From NCBI RefSeq assembly GCF_018141105.1, contig NZ_CP054839.1, positions 7,319,411 to 7,383,410 of the forward strand: a DNA stretch of 64,000 nucleotides. Direction: 5' to 3'. Under the pieces are notes generated by a model. That model did not search any database. It was not told where the DNA came from and saw only the letters and a list, made by a program, of their open reading frames with translations. Below are positions 52,957 to 61,594 of the stretch, in pieces (the stretch's first letter is position 1; each line of letters starts with the position of its first letter). This stretch comes from Saccharopolyspora erythraea (GTDB lineage Bacteria; Actinomycetota; Actinomycetes; Mycobacteriales; Pseudonocardiaceae). The position numbers were made by a program, and so were the translations under genes.

Positions 52957-53577
52957 TCAGCGCGGGTCGACGACCCAGCCGCGCCTGATCGCCCGCGCCA
53001 GGAACACCAGCGCCACCGCGATCAGCACCGCGCCGAGCCCGACCGACACCCAGGCCGACATCTCGAAGAGCGGCGCGGCGTCGGCGACGAACCAGTCCTT
53101 CACGACCGTGCACGCGATCGCCGCCACGAACGTCACGACCGCGGTGATCCCCAGCGAGCGGCGCCGCGACGCCGCGAGCGCGGTCCCCGCGCGGAACGAC
53201 AGGGCGACCGCCACCAGGATCAGGGCGAGCGTCAGGATGCCCGCGACGCTGTCGGCGAGCGTGTAGGCGACCCCGTTCGGCCCGGCCCGCAGGCCGTCCA
53301 GCAGGAAGTTGACCCCGAAGAACACGAACGCGCCGGTTCCCAGCGCGCCGAGCGCGTTGTCCACCGGCGACGGCTTGCCGGTGGAGCGGTCGAGCTGCGC
53401 GGCGACCTGGGCCGCGTACTCCCGCGGCGACCCGAACGCCTCGGCCGGATTCTCACCGGTCTCGGCGACGTGTGTCTCCACCTCGGCGAGGACCTCGCCG
53501 ACCCGCCTGCCGGAGATGTCGTGCAGCCGCAGGGCCAACATCAGCTCGTCCCGGTACTTCTTGTCCAGCGTCATCAT
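52957..53577 (-). CDS. Integral membrane protein with N-terminal HAAS/DUF1700-like domain
   Basis: 206 residues. The first 75 (YRDELMLALRLHDISGRRVGEVLAEVETHVAETGENPAEAFGSPREYAAQV) are the short helical HAAS domain commonly found downstream of PadR regulators; four or five membrane helices follow. Start at ATG 53577 (GAGGGG 7 nt upstream) overlaps the PadR stop. The pair forms an operon. The role of the membrane part is unknown. Confidence 0.8.
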   Translation of the reverse strand: MMTLDKKYRDELMLALRLHDISGRRVGEVLAEVETHVAETGENPAEAFGSPREYAAQVAAQLDRSTGKPSPVDNALGALGTGAFVFFGVNFLLDGLRAGPNGVAYTLADSVAGILTLALILVAVALSFRAGTALAASRRRSLGITAVVTFVAAIACTVVKDWFVADAAPLFEMSAWVSVGLGAVLIAVALVFLARAIRRGWVVDPR

Positions 53578-53927
53578 GCTCGCACCCCTCGTTCCACGAC
53601 CGCGATCGCGTTCTTCGCGAATTCCGTCCACTTCGGACCCTGTTCGGAGAGCACCGCCCGGCCCTCGTCGGTCAGGGCGAAGAACTTCCGCCCCGGTCCC
53701 CCTTCGCCTGCCCGCCACTCCGCACGCACCAGCCCGTCGGCCGCCAGCCGGTTGAGCAGCGGGTACAGGGTTCCCGCCTTCATGTCCGGCAATCCGGCGC
53801 CGCTGAGCCGCTGCAGCAGCGTGTAGCCGTAGTCCTCGCCGCTTTCGGCCAGCAGCGCCAGCACCGCGAGATCGAGCACCCCGCGCAGCCACTGCGTCTG
53901 ACGGGCGGCCGTCGTCTTGTCCGCCAT
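53574..53927 (-). CDS. PadR-family transcriptional regulator
   Basis: 117 residues: winged helix with LDLAVLALLAESGEDYGYTLLQRL, KAGTLYPLLNRLAADGLVRAEW and GRKFFALTDEGRAVL, the PadR signature. ATG 53927 lies 6 nt after TACGTT, suggesting a leaderless transcript. The operator at 53940-53974 overlaps this promoter, so it probably represses itself and the HAAS membrane protein. Ligand unknown. Confidence 0.88.
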   Translation of the reverse strand: MADKTTAARQTQWLRGVLDLAVLALLAESGEDYGYTLLQRLSGAGLPDMKAGTLYPLLNRLAADGLVRAEWRAGEGGPGRKFFALTDEGRAVLSEQGPKWTEFAKNAIAVVERGVRA

Positions 53928-53932
53928 GGGGA

Positions 53933-53974
53933 GAACGTAACACCTACTAGTAGGTCTCGCAAACTAGTAGGTGT
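53933..53974 (-). promoter_or_regulatory. PadR promoter and operator
   Basis: ACACCTACTAGT (53940-53951) and ACTAGTAGGTGT (53963-53974) are perfect 12-bp arms around 11 bp. The left arm is also part of the 12-bp palindrome CCTACTAGTAGG. The -10 hexamer TACGTT (53938-53933) adjoins it. This is a strong autoregulatory operator. Confidence 0.75.
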
Positions 53975-54305
53975 GGCCGGTGCTCGACACGCGCACGCCG
54001 GGGCGTGGAGGTGGCCGGACGTATGCGGGCGAGCTGGGCGAGCACGCGAGGCGGCAGGACGGCGCCGGCCTGGGCACCTACGGGAAGCGACACGTGGACG
54101 CGGGAGGGGAGGTGGGTGCCACGCGGAGGATCAAGAGCGCGCACCGCGGAAGCTCCGGTGCCGGGCGCACGAGCGCACACAGGCCGTCGCGCGCAGACGC
54201 ACGGGAGGACACCAGCGACAGCGACAGGACCGCCCGAACAGACACACCCGGGCGACAACCTCGGGCGTCAGGTCCACGCCCGGGAGAGCGGCCCGGGCCG
54301 CCGGG
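53975..54305. other. Non-coding gap between PadR promoter and SUKH gene
   Basis: About 330 bp downstream of the SUKH gene. Frames here lack start signals and codon bias. I see no strong hairpin. Confidence 0.4.
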
Positions 54306-54893
54306 TCAGCGGATCTGCCAGTCCAGCTTGCCGTCCTCGGTCACCGTCGCGTGGCTGTGCCCGGCGGGCACGCCGTCGGTCAGCGCGCGGTAGACGTCGG
54401 CCAGCATGGCCGAGACACCCTTCCACTCCGGGCGTTCGACCTGCGCCGCCTCCTGCTCCCACTCGAGCACGCAGCCGTGCAGCGGTCCCGGGCGCAGGTC
54501 CACGACGAGCTCGTCGGCGAAGCCGTCACCGGCGATCGGGAGCCACGCGGGGTGGAAGCTCGACCCTGCGGAGCCGGCGTAGTAGTCGCAGGACGGGCGC
54601 TCCCAGCGCGCCGTCCACAGCTCCCGGTGCCCACGCCACGCGCGCAGCGCCGCAGCCGGGCTGTAGGGGGTGTAGAAGGGCGGCAGGACGTCGGCGAGCA
54701 CGTCGGTTGCGGTACCGCCGCAACAGGTCCACCACGCCCGCAGGTCCGGGGGGAGCTGGACGTGGAACTCCTCCTCCAGCGTCACGAGCTCCGCCGGATC
54801 GGGGGGTTCGAGGGCGGCGGCGGTGACCGGCGCGTGATCTTCCAGCCACCGCACGATGTTCGCCCACAGTTCCGTGACGTCCATTCCACTCAT
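54306..54893 (-). CDS. SMI1/KNR4 (SUKH) family protein
   Basis: 195 residues. ELVTLEEEFHVQLPPDLRAWWTCCGG is the SUKH N-terminal signature, followed by LPPFYTPYSPAAALRAW, WLPIAGDGFADELVVDLRPGPLHGCVLEWEQE, characteristic of the family. SUKH proteins are often immunity proteins to polymorphic toxins, but single chromosomal copies also exist without toxin partners. No toxin gene is visible here. GAGG lies 5 nt before the ATG. Confidence 0.82.
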   Translation of the reverse strand: MSGMDVTELWANIVRWLEDHAPVTAAALEPPDPAELVTLEEEFHVQLPPDLRAWWTCCGGTATDVLADVLPPFYTPYSPAAALRAWRGHRELWTARWERPSCDYYAGSAGSSFHPAWLPIAGDGFADELVVDLRPGPLHGCVLEWEQEAAQVERPEWKGVSAMLADVYRALTDGVPAGHSHATVTEDGKLDWQIR

Positions 54894-55169
54894 GATCGCC
54901 TCGTTGCGCTACCACCGGTACCGCCAACCGTGATCCCACGCGGCCTCCGGAGCCCCGGCAGCAACACCGCGCGACCACGATCGACCGAACGGCCGAAGCC
55001 CGCGGACGGCGAGCGCAGTAGTACCGACCAGGAGAATCGTTATCTGGAATTGGGCCTGTGGTTGCCTGAGGCGGGCTGGATACGGTGAGAACCCGACCGG
55101 CGCACAGGGCGTGGTCGGCCAACCCGTAGGCTTCGGCGACGTCTGGTTCGGCGACCGGAGGTAGAAGAG

Positions 55170-56396
55170 ATGGCGCAGGACATCGTCCCCATCGAGCTTG
55201 GCCTGCCGCAGGGCGACGTCGTCACCCTGTGGGCGCCGCGCTGGCGGGAGGACGGCGAGGAGTGGGAGGCCTTCCTCGGGCACGAGGAAGACCTGTACGC
55301 CTTCCCCGACTCCGCCCGCCTGGCCGCGTTCGTCCGCACGGCCGCGGAGCACGACCTCGACGACCACCCGGCGTGGCACGTGGTGCCCGCGTTGTCCGCG
55401 GTGGAGCTGAACCCCGACGAGGACCACCAGTTCGACCTCGTCGGCGTGCCCGAGCTCGTCGCCGAACCGCCGGACACCTGGACGATCAACGAGCTCGCCG
55501 ACATCGTCGAGATCGCCCGGTCGCTGGCCGACGTCTGCGAGCTGGACAAGGTGCACGAGGTCCTCGACTCCGCCGACGGCTTCGCCGTGCTCGACCAGGG
55601 CACGCTGGCCTTCTCCGGCAAGGACGGGCAGAAGCGCTGGAACGAGCTGTGCAAGGTGGTCGTCGACCGCTGGGACGAGGTCCTGGACGCCATCGACGGC
55701 GTGGTCACCGCTCCCGAGGTCGCCGCCGACGCCGTGGCCACCGCCGAGGCCGAGCTCGCCGAAGCGCTCGACACCGACGACGAGGAGGGCGCCGAGGCGT
55801 CCGAGCTGGACGACGTCGAGGCCGTGGAGGACGAGGAGCTCGGCTTCTGGGGCGAGATCGGCATCGACCCGATCCGCATCATCACCAGCCAGGGCGAGCA
55901 CTACTCGCTGCGCTGCTACCTCGAGGACGACCCGGTGTTCCTGGGGTCCGAGGGCAAGATCGACGTGTTCTCCTCGCCGCGTGCGCTGGCCCGCTTCCTC
56001 GCCGACGCCGACTCCGTGGAGCACAACGACCTGACCCGGGTCGCGACCTGGCCGAAGGTCACCGAGAAGGCCACCGCCGGGGAACTGGCGGTCGAGGTCG
56101 ACGAGGACAACACCTACGTGCTGGCCGGGCTGGACGCCGACCTCGCGGCGGGCCCGTCCGAAGTGGACCCGGTGCAGCTCGACCTCGCCGAGGAGCTGCT
56201 CGTCGACGCCGCGGTGTGGGCGGACGACAAGACCGTCGAGGAGGCGCTGCAGCCTTCGGAGCGGCTGGGCTGGATGGTCTCGTTCGTGCTGCAGCCCAGC
56301 CCGAACCGGCTGCCGCCGAGCCCGCCGTTCGACGCCGAGGTCGAGGCATGGCGGGGGCTGGTCGAGTCCTTCGAGGAACGCCTCCGCACGCACTGA
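55170..56396 (+). CDS. Conserved actinobacterial protein (Rv3311-like)
   Basis: 408 residues, very acidic, soluble. Two similar halves are suggested: FLGHEEDLYAFPDSARLAAFVRTAAEHDLDDHP near the start and YLEDDPVFLGSEGKIDVFSSPRALARFLADADSVEHNDL later, joined by an Asp/Glu-rich linker (about 190-225). Position between upp and add homologues matches mycobacterial Rv3311. Function is unknown; the duplicated half-domain is my reading. GGAGG is 8 nt before the ATG. Confidence 0.8.
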   Translation: MAQDIVPIELGLPQGDVVTLWAPRWREDGEEWEAFLGHEEDLYAFPDSARLAAFVRTAAEHDLDDHPAWHVVPALSAVELNPDEDHQFDLVGVPELVAEPPDTWTINELADIVEIARSLADVCELDKVHEVLDSADGFAVLDQGTLAFSGKDGQKRWNELCKVVVDRWDEVLDAIDGVVTAPEVAADAVATAEAELAEALDTDDEEGAEASELDDVEAVEDEELGFWGEIGIDPIRIITSQGEHYSLRCYLEDDPVFLGSEGKIDVFSSPRALARFLADADSVEHNDLTRVATWPKVTEKATAGELAVEVDEDNTYVLAGLDADLAAGPSEVDPVQLDLAEELLVDAAVWADDKTVEEALQPSERLGWMVSFVLQPSPNRLPPSPPFDAEVEAWRGLVESFEERLRTH

Positions 56397-56412
56397 CCCC
56401 GCGTCCGCGACC

Positions 56413-56460
56413 GAACGCCGACCGCGCGGCCCGCCACAGGGCCCGCAGCGGTCGGCGTTC
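56413..56460 (+). terminator. Terminator of the Rv3311-like gene
   Basis: 13-bp perfect arms GAACGCCGACCGC (56413-56425) and GCGGTCGGCGTTC (56448-56460), with an inner GGCCC/GGGCC stem. Confidence 0.75.
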
Positions 56461-56583
56461 TCGTGTCAGGGCCCCTCAGCCGCCCGGGCTCAGGCGGGCA
56501 TCCGCGCGGTTGCAGGCGAGGCCCGGCATGCGCGGCTCCAAGCGGCAGGCACCCGAGTTCAGGCCAGGTGGCCGGGCTCGGTT

Positions 56584-57180
56584 TCAGGCGACGTCGGCCA
56601 GCGGGCGCGAGGACCGCTTGCGGGGGCGCGGGATCGCGCGGTCGGCCTCCAGGTAAGCCTCGCGCAGACCCTTGCGCGCCCGGTACGCCAGTGCGGAAAC
56701 GCCGTTGGGGCTCATCCCGAACCGGTCGGCCACCTCCGAAGGGGGCAGGTCCTCCACCTCCAGGTGCCACAGCACGCGCTGCCACCGCAGGGGCAGCCGC
56801 GCGAACGCCTGGGCGAGCAGAGAACGGTCGATCGCCTCGGAAACCGCGTCGATGAACGGCATCCGGGGCTGCTCGGCGAAGACCAGGTCGACGTCCGGGG
56901 CCAGGTGCAGCCTGCGGTCGTGGCTGTTCGACGTCGTGGCCAGGTTGCGGACCGTCGTGAGCAGGTAGGCGCGGAACGCCGTCGTCGGGCCGCCGCCGCG
57001 GTTGAGGACGTCGAGGATCCGGGCGAACGCCTCGGCCACCAGGTCCTCGGCGTCGGCCGCCGTCCTGGCGACCTGCCGCGCCATCGTGTGCGCGGCGCCG
57101 ACGTGCCGCGCGTACAGCTCCCCGAACGCCGCGGCGGATCCGCACCGCGCCGCGGCCAGCAGGATTCCTTCGTCGCCGAT
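56584..57180 (-). CDS. ECF-type RNA polymerase sigma factor, apparent ATC start
   Basis: Region 2 (FGELYARHVGAAHTMARQVARTAADAEDLVAEAFARILDVLNRGGGPTTAFRAYLLTTVRN) and region 4 (FARLPLRWQRVLWHLEVEDLPPSEVADRFGMSPNGVSALAYRARKGLREAYLE) are complete. The first ATG in frame (57084) would delete region 2.1. The coding frame extends upstream to a TGA that immediately precedes ACC-ATC. AGGAGG at 57190-57195 sits 9 nt before this ATC (57180). Initiation at ATC, a CTG further in, or frameshifting from the overlapping GTG at 57187 are the options. No anti-sigma gene adjoins it. Confidence 0.8.
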   Translation of the reverse strand: MGDEGILLAAARCGSAAAFGELYARHVGAAHTMARQVARTAADAEDLVAEAFARILDVLNRGGGPTTAFRAYLLTTVRNLATTSNSHDRRLHLAPDVDLVFAEQPRMPFIDAVSEAIDRSLLAQAFARLPLRWQRVLWHLEVEDLPPSEVADRFGMSPNGVSALAYRARKGLREAYLEADRAIPRPRKRSSRPLADVA

Positions 57181-57346
57181 GGTTCACCGCCTCCTAGCGG
57201 GTGATCCGGTTTCGAGGACGGCGTCGGCCACCGGTGCGCCGCACTGGTCGCCCCGTCCTGCCGAAGATGTTTTCTCGCATTCCCGGCACCCAACAAGCCA
57301 CGGAATTTCACATACTGATTGCACGGACCGCCGGACCCGCTGAAAC

Positions 57347-58117
57347 TCAGCGCGCGGTGGGAAAATCTCCGGCCACCGCGAGCATTCGGGTGATCCTCCC
57401 CGCCCCGTCGGCGAGTGAGCCGACGAGCTCACCGGAAACCGGGAGCCGTTGCGAGGGGAACGAAATCGCGAGTGTCGCGGGTTCACCGCCGATCCGGACC
57501 GGAGCCGCGATGCACGCCACGCCGAGGGCGTACTCCTCGGAGTCGACGACGACCGAGGAGGAGCCGACGCCGTCGACCAGGTCCCGCACCCGGGTGAGCG
57601 TGCGCGGGGTGAGGTCGGCGGGCGGGTAACGGCTGAAGTGGTCGGCGCGCTGCTCCCTCCTCATCCCCGTCAGCAGGCACTTGCCGATGGCGGTGGCGTG
57701 CGCGGCGTGGCGGAAGTCGGCCCACACGTCCACGCGCGGTGCGCGCCGGCTGTCGACGATGTCGGACACCTGCACCTCGCCGTCGTGGTAGCGGGCGAGG
57801 TAGATGGCGGCGTTGAGCTCCTCGCGCAGGTCGGCCATCACCGCGCGGACGCGGTTGCGCAGCACCTGTCCCCGGCTGGAGGCGTGCAGCCCGTCGACGC
57901 CGTCACCGACGATGTAGGAGCCGTCGTCGAGCTTCTCCACGTAGCCTTCGTGCACCAGCGTGCGCAGCAGGTGGTACGTCGTCGGCAAGGCGATACCGGT
58001 GCGCCTGGCGAGGTACTTGGCCGTCGCGCCTCCGGGGTGTTCACCAACGGCCTCGAGTAGGCGCAAGGCACGCTGCACCGACGTGATGAGCGTGGGCTCC
58101 CCGTCCCCCCGTGTCAC
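57347..58117 (-). CDS. IclR-family transcriptional regulator
   Basis: 256 residues: an N-terminal winged helix (SVQRALRLLEAVGEHPGGATAKYLARRTGIALPTTYHLLRTLVHEGYVEKLDDGSYIVG) and an IclR effector domain (FRHAAHATAIGKCLLTGM, RGIVD-like and EYALGVACIAAPVR). GTG 58117 has AGGAGGG 5-7 nt upstream. The neighbouring adenosine deaminase is upstream on the same strand, 250 bp away. Targets are not obvious. Confidence 0.87.
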   Translation of the reverse strand: MTRGDGEPTLITSVQRALRLLEAVGEHPGGATAKYLARRTGIALPTTYHLLRTLVHEGYVEKLDDGSYIVGDGVDGLHASSRGQVLRNRVRAVMADLREELNAAIYLARYHDGEVQVSDIVDSRRAPRVDVWADFRHAAHATAIGKCLLTGMRREQRADHFSRYPPADLTPRTLTRVRDLVDGVGSSSVVVDSEEYALGVACIAAPVRIGGEPATLAISFPSQRLPVSGELVGSLADGAGRITRMLAVAGDFPTAR

Positions 58118-58367
58118 CGTTCCCTCCTGCCCCGGCCCGGTCCGCACCTGGCACGAACCGGACCTCCAACATGTCCTGACCTGCGATTGTGCGCCGGGTC
58201 CGGCCGGGCGCGCCAGCATCGGAGGCCACGTCCCGGCGACTGGGCGGTGCCGCTCGCCCGGCCGGTCCGACGGGAGCTTTCGCGAGGACGGAGTTCTCCC
58301 CTGTGGCGCAGCGGAAGACGTCGCCCCCGCGTCGCACCCCGTCCAGGCGACTAGCCGGGTGATCCGA

Positions 58368-59459
58368 TCACGCCATCAGCCGCGCGTAGCCCGGCTTGAT
58401 CACGTCGTTGATGATCGCCAGCCTCTCGTCGAAGCCGAGGAACGACGACTTCATCGCGTTCACCGTGAACCACTGCATGTCCGCCCAGTCGTAGCCGAAC
58501 GTCTCGTGCAGGGCGTTGAACTCGCTCGACATCGAGCAGTGGCTCATCAGCCGGTTGTCGGTGTTGACCGTCACCCGGAACCGCAGCCGCGCCAGCAGGC
58601 CGATCGGGTGCTCGGCCAGCGACGGCGCCGCCCCGGTCTGCAGGTTCGACGACGGGCACATCTCCAGCGGGATGCGGCGGTCGCGCACGTAGGAGGCCAG
58701 CCTGCCGAGCTGCACCTCGCCGCTCTCGTCGGCCTTGATGTCGTCGACGATGCGCACCCCGTGGCCGAGGCGCTCGGCGCCGCAGTGCTGGATCGCCTCC
58801 CAGATCGACGGCAGTCCGAACGCCTCACCGGCGTGAATGGTGAAATGCGCGTTCTGCTGGCGCAGATACTCGAAGGCGTCCAGGTTCCGCGTGGGCGGAA
58901 AACCGGCTTCCGGGCCCGCGATGTCGAATCCGACGACCTCGGCGTCCCGGTAGCGGACCGCGAGGTTGGCGATTTCGGTCGCGCGGGCGTTCTGCCGCAT
59001 CGCGCACAGCAAGGTACCGATTCGGATACGTTGTTTTCCGCTTTCGGCAACCCGGCGTTCACCTTCGCGGAATCCGTCCTGGACGGCCTGCACGACCTCG
59101 TCGATTGTCATTCCGCCGTCCTGGAACAGTTCGGGCGCGTAACGCACCTCGGCGTAGACGACGCCGTCGGCGGCGAGGTCCTCCGCGCACTCCGCGGCGA
59201 CGCGCACCAGCGCATCGTGCGTCTGCATGACGCCGACGGTGTGCGAGAAGGTCTCCAGGTAGCGCTCCAACGAGCCGGAGTCGGCGGCGCGTCGGAACCA
59301 CTCGCCCAGCTCGGCGGCGTCGGTGTGGGGCAGGCCCGAGTACCCGGTCTCCGCAGCGAGGTCGATCACGGTCTGCGGGCGCAGCCCGCCGTCGAGGTGG
59401 TCGTGCAGCAGGACCTTGGGGGCCGAACGGATCGTGTCAAAGCTAACCGGGGTCGCCAT
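58368..59459 (-). CDS. add: Adenosine deaminase
   Basis: 363 residues. Zinc ligands His19 and His21 (LLHDHLDGG), HAGEAFG with catalytic Glu, RLGHGVRI and [10 protein letters not shown] are all in place. It deaminates adenosine and deoxyadenosine to inosine forms that feed the purine nucleoside phosphorylase of this window. ATG 59459 lies 6 nt after TAGCGT on the minus strand, so it may be leaderless. Corresponds to mycobacterial Rv3313c by position. Confidence 0.94.
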   Translation of the reverse strand: MATPVSFDTIRSAPKVLLHDHLDGGLRPQTVIDLAAETGYSGLPHTDAAELGEWFRRAADSGSLERYLETFSHTVGVMQTHDALVRVAAECAEDLAADGVVYAEVRYAPELFQDGGMTIDEVVQAVQDGFREGERRVAESGKQRIRIGTLLCAMRQNARATEIANLAVRYRDAEVVGFDIAGPEAGFPPTRNLDAFEYLRQQNAHFTIHAGEAFGLPSIWEAIQHCGAERLGHGVRIVDDIKADESGEVQLGRLASYVRDRRIPLEMCPSSNLQTGAAPSLAEHPIGLLARLRFRVTVNTDNRLMSHCSMSSEFNALHETFGYDWADMQWFTVNAMKSSFLGFDERLAIINDVIKPGYARLMA

Positions 59460-59769
59460 GGCCCCACGCTACTCGCATCGCGGCGGCACTCCGGGGGAGC
59501 CGCCGCACCCCCGTCCATCAGCGGCGACACGACATCACCCGCCTGCCGAACCGGCCATGTTCGGCGCTCCTCCGAACGGGTGGAGTTATGTCCATTGCGA
59601 CGTTCGCACCCGTCGGATTGACTCCGTTCAGTGCAATTGACAAAGTCCGAACGGTGTATGCAAAACCGTGACCATAACGGAAAGTATCGGGGGGTGTCTG
59701 GGAACACGGAGAGCGAGTAGCTACGCTCCTGGAGTCCTCACCTCCCCTCGACGAAGGACGCCCGTAGCC

Positions 59770-61014
59770 GTGACCGAGAACATGTCGTTCGACCGCATGC
59801 GCAACATGCTCACGCGTGCGGCTGAGATCCGCGAAAGCGAACAGCAGCAGATCTTCGACGCACTTGATGAGATCCACGCCCGGATGTCTCCGCTGGAGTC
59901 GCTGGGCTCCGTGCGCAAGCGGTTGTCCGAGCTGCCCGACCGCACCGAGGTCAGCGTGCTCGCCGAGCGGCTCGACGAGGCGCTGGCCAAGCTCGAGGCC
60001 CAGGACGGCGCGATCACCGAGCTCCGCAGCTCCGTCGACGGCCTGGTCGACAAGCTCGCCAAGCCGTTCGCCCAGCTCGACGGGCGGCTGGACGGGGTGG
60101 CCGGCCGCTTCGACGGCGTCGCCGGGCGGATGGACGGGCTGGAGGACAAGCTCGCCCACATCCACAAGCGGCTCGACGAGCTGGGGCTGCACCTGGACAA
60201 GCAGGACGGCAGGCTGGAGTCGCTGCCGACGGCCGTGCACGGCCCGGTGCGCGAGCGCATGGACTCGCTGGAGACCAGCCTGCGCGGCCGCTTCGCCGAG
60301 ATCGACGAGGGCGTGCACGAGCACCTCGACGGCACCCGCGAGGCGCTGCAGCGCTCGCTGACCGAGTCGGCCGCGGGCGTGCAGAGCTCGCTCAGCGAGG
60401 CCGTCACGGGCAGCCGGGACCAGTTGCAGGGCAAGCTCGAGTCGGCCGACCCCACCGAGCGGCTGTCGAAGCTGGGCGACCGGCTGGAGAAGCTCGCCGA
60501 GCGCCTCGACCAGGTCTCGAGCCGGCTCGACAACGTCGAGGAGAACGTCAGCACCCGCCTGGAGACCGTCGAGAAGGGCGTCAACGAGCGCCTGGAGACG
60601 GTGGAGCAGGGCGTCAGCAACCGCCTCGACACCGTCGAGCAGGGCTTCAGCTCCCGGCTGGACACCGTCGAGGAGGGCGTCAAGACCGGCCTGGGCGAGC
60701 TCGGCGGCAACCTGGCGAAGAACCTGTCGCAGATCAGCGGCAACCTCGCCCAGCGTCCCGATGCGGAGCAGCTCGGCTCGCTGGTGCGGGAGGCCAACGC
60801 CGAGACCGAGCAGCGCCACGCCGGCCAGCTCGACGAGGCCATGGCGACCTTCGCGGAGCTCATCCTCGGCGGCAGCGGGCCGTCGTCCCCACCGCCGCCC
60901 ACCACGCTCCCGCGCCAGCAGCGGCGTGGCCGCTCGAAGAGCGCCAAGCGCGACAGCGACAAGGCCCTGACCGCCGACGGCGACGAGGACGGCTTCGCAG
61001 CCGAGAGCGCGTGA
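59770..61014 (+). CDS. Coiled-coil protein with 11-residue repeats
   Basis: About 414 residues, almost entirely predicted coiled coil. Heptad-like RLDG/RFDG/RMDG units occupy about 103-125. Five tandem 11-residue repeats of the form RLxTVExGVxx run from 252 to 306. The tail (370-414) is basic and disordered (RQQRRGRSKSAKR) and then acidic. There is no signal peptide or membrane helix. GTG 59770 has GAAGGA 11 nt upstream; ATG 59782 is an alternative. Possibly cytoskeletal or nucleoid-associated; function unknown. A 21-bp stem terminator follows. Confidence 0.75.
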   Translation: MTENMSFDRMRNMLTRAAEIRESEQQQIFDALDEIHARMSPLESLGSVRKRLSELPDRTEVSVLAERLDEALAKLEAQDGAITELRSSVDGLVDKLAKPFAQLDGRLDGVAGRFDGVAGRMDGLEDKLAHIHKRLDELGLHLDKQDGRLESLPTAVHGPVRERMDSLETSLRGRFAEIDEGVHEHLDGTREALQRSLTESAAGVQSSLSEAVTGSRDQLQGKLESADPTERLSKLGDRLEKLAERLDQVSSRLDNVEENVSTRLETVEKGVNERLETVEQGVSNRLDTVEQGFSSRLDTVEEGVKTGLGELGGNLAKNLSQISGNLAQRPDAEQLGSLVREANAETEQRHAGQLDEAMATFAELILGGSGPSSPPPPTTLPRQQRRGRSKSAKRDSDKALTADGDEDGFAAESA

Positions 61015-61053
61015 CGCACCGGCCCCAGGCAGCCCGATAGGCAACTGAACACC

Positions 61054-61101
61054 TGAAGTGGGGTGGCTTCCCGGCAACGTCCGGGAAGCCACCCCACTTC
61101 A
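61054..61101 (+). terminator. Strong terminator after the coiled-coil gene
   Basis: Perfect 21-bp arms at 61054-61074 and 61081-61101 around CAACGT, the longest perfect stem in the window. Confidence 0.9.
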
Positions 61102-61122
61102 CTTAAAAGGCACCTTCGCCTG

Positions 61123-61377
61123 CCTCACGCACACGGGCGGTGCCGTGGTTCTCATCCCGTCGACCTGGCGCCAGCCCGATCAGACCGGGTCAAGGGGGCA
61201 CCCCTGATGCCAACCGCAGGCTGCCTCGAAAAATCGCCCCCTTGACGCGGTCTGATAGCCCTCGTGGAGGTCGACGGGATGAGAACCGCCCCGCTCCGAA
61301 CCGCAGCATCCCCCGAAAACCCACTCATCCCGGAGACCTGCCGGGGGCCTGGGGGCGGCGAGCGCCCCAGAAACCCC
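61123..61377. repeat. 254-bp long inverted repeat, right copy
   Basis: Reverse-complement partner of 47330-47583. The 141-bp palindromic core is at 61147-61287 and has the same length and the same 20-bp ends. Outside the core there are a few small differences, for example near 61288-61305. The interval between copies is 13.5 kb. Confidence 0.85.
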
Positions 61378-61379
61378 CT

Positions 61380-61590
61380 CTGAAGGCGACCCGCAAAGCC
61401 AGGGTGAGTTCGTCGAAAACCCCGCGCCCCCGCTCTGAAGGTGACCCGCCAGCCTGGCTGGACGCGTCGAAAACTCACGCGCCCCCGCTCCCAAAGTAAG
61501 CCGCGATGTGAAGGCGGCTACCCCGAAAACCCCCGCGCCCCCACCCTCAAAGCGACCCACAAAGCCAGGGCGAGTCCCCCACCCCCACCA
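61380..61590. repeat. Degenerate repeats of about 56 bp, inverted relative to 47.1-47.3 kb
   Basis: Copies of the unit read here as GAAAACCCCCGCGCCCCC followed by AAGGCGACCCGC variants. They border the deoA stop at 61595 and hold no gene. Confidence 0.6.
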
Positions 61591-61594
61591 CCCG

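Noticed and set aside
54306-54893. SUKH protein as immunity gene of a polymorphic toxin
   Set aside because: No toxin, secretion domain or cassette lies within 5 kb; single SUKH genes are common.
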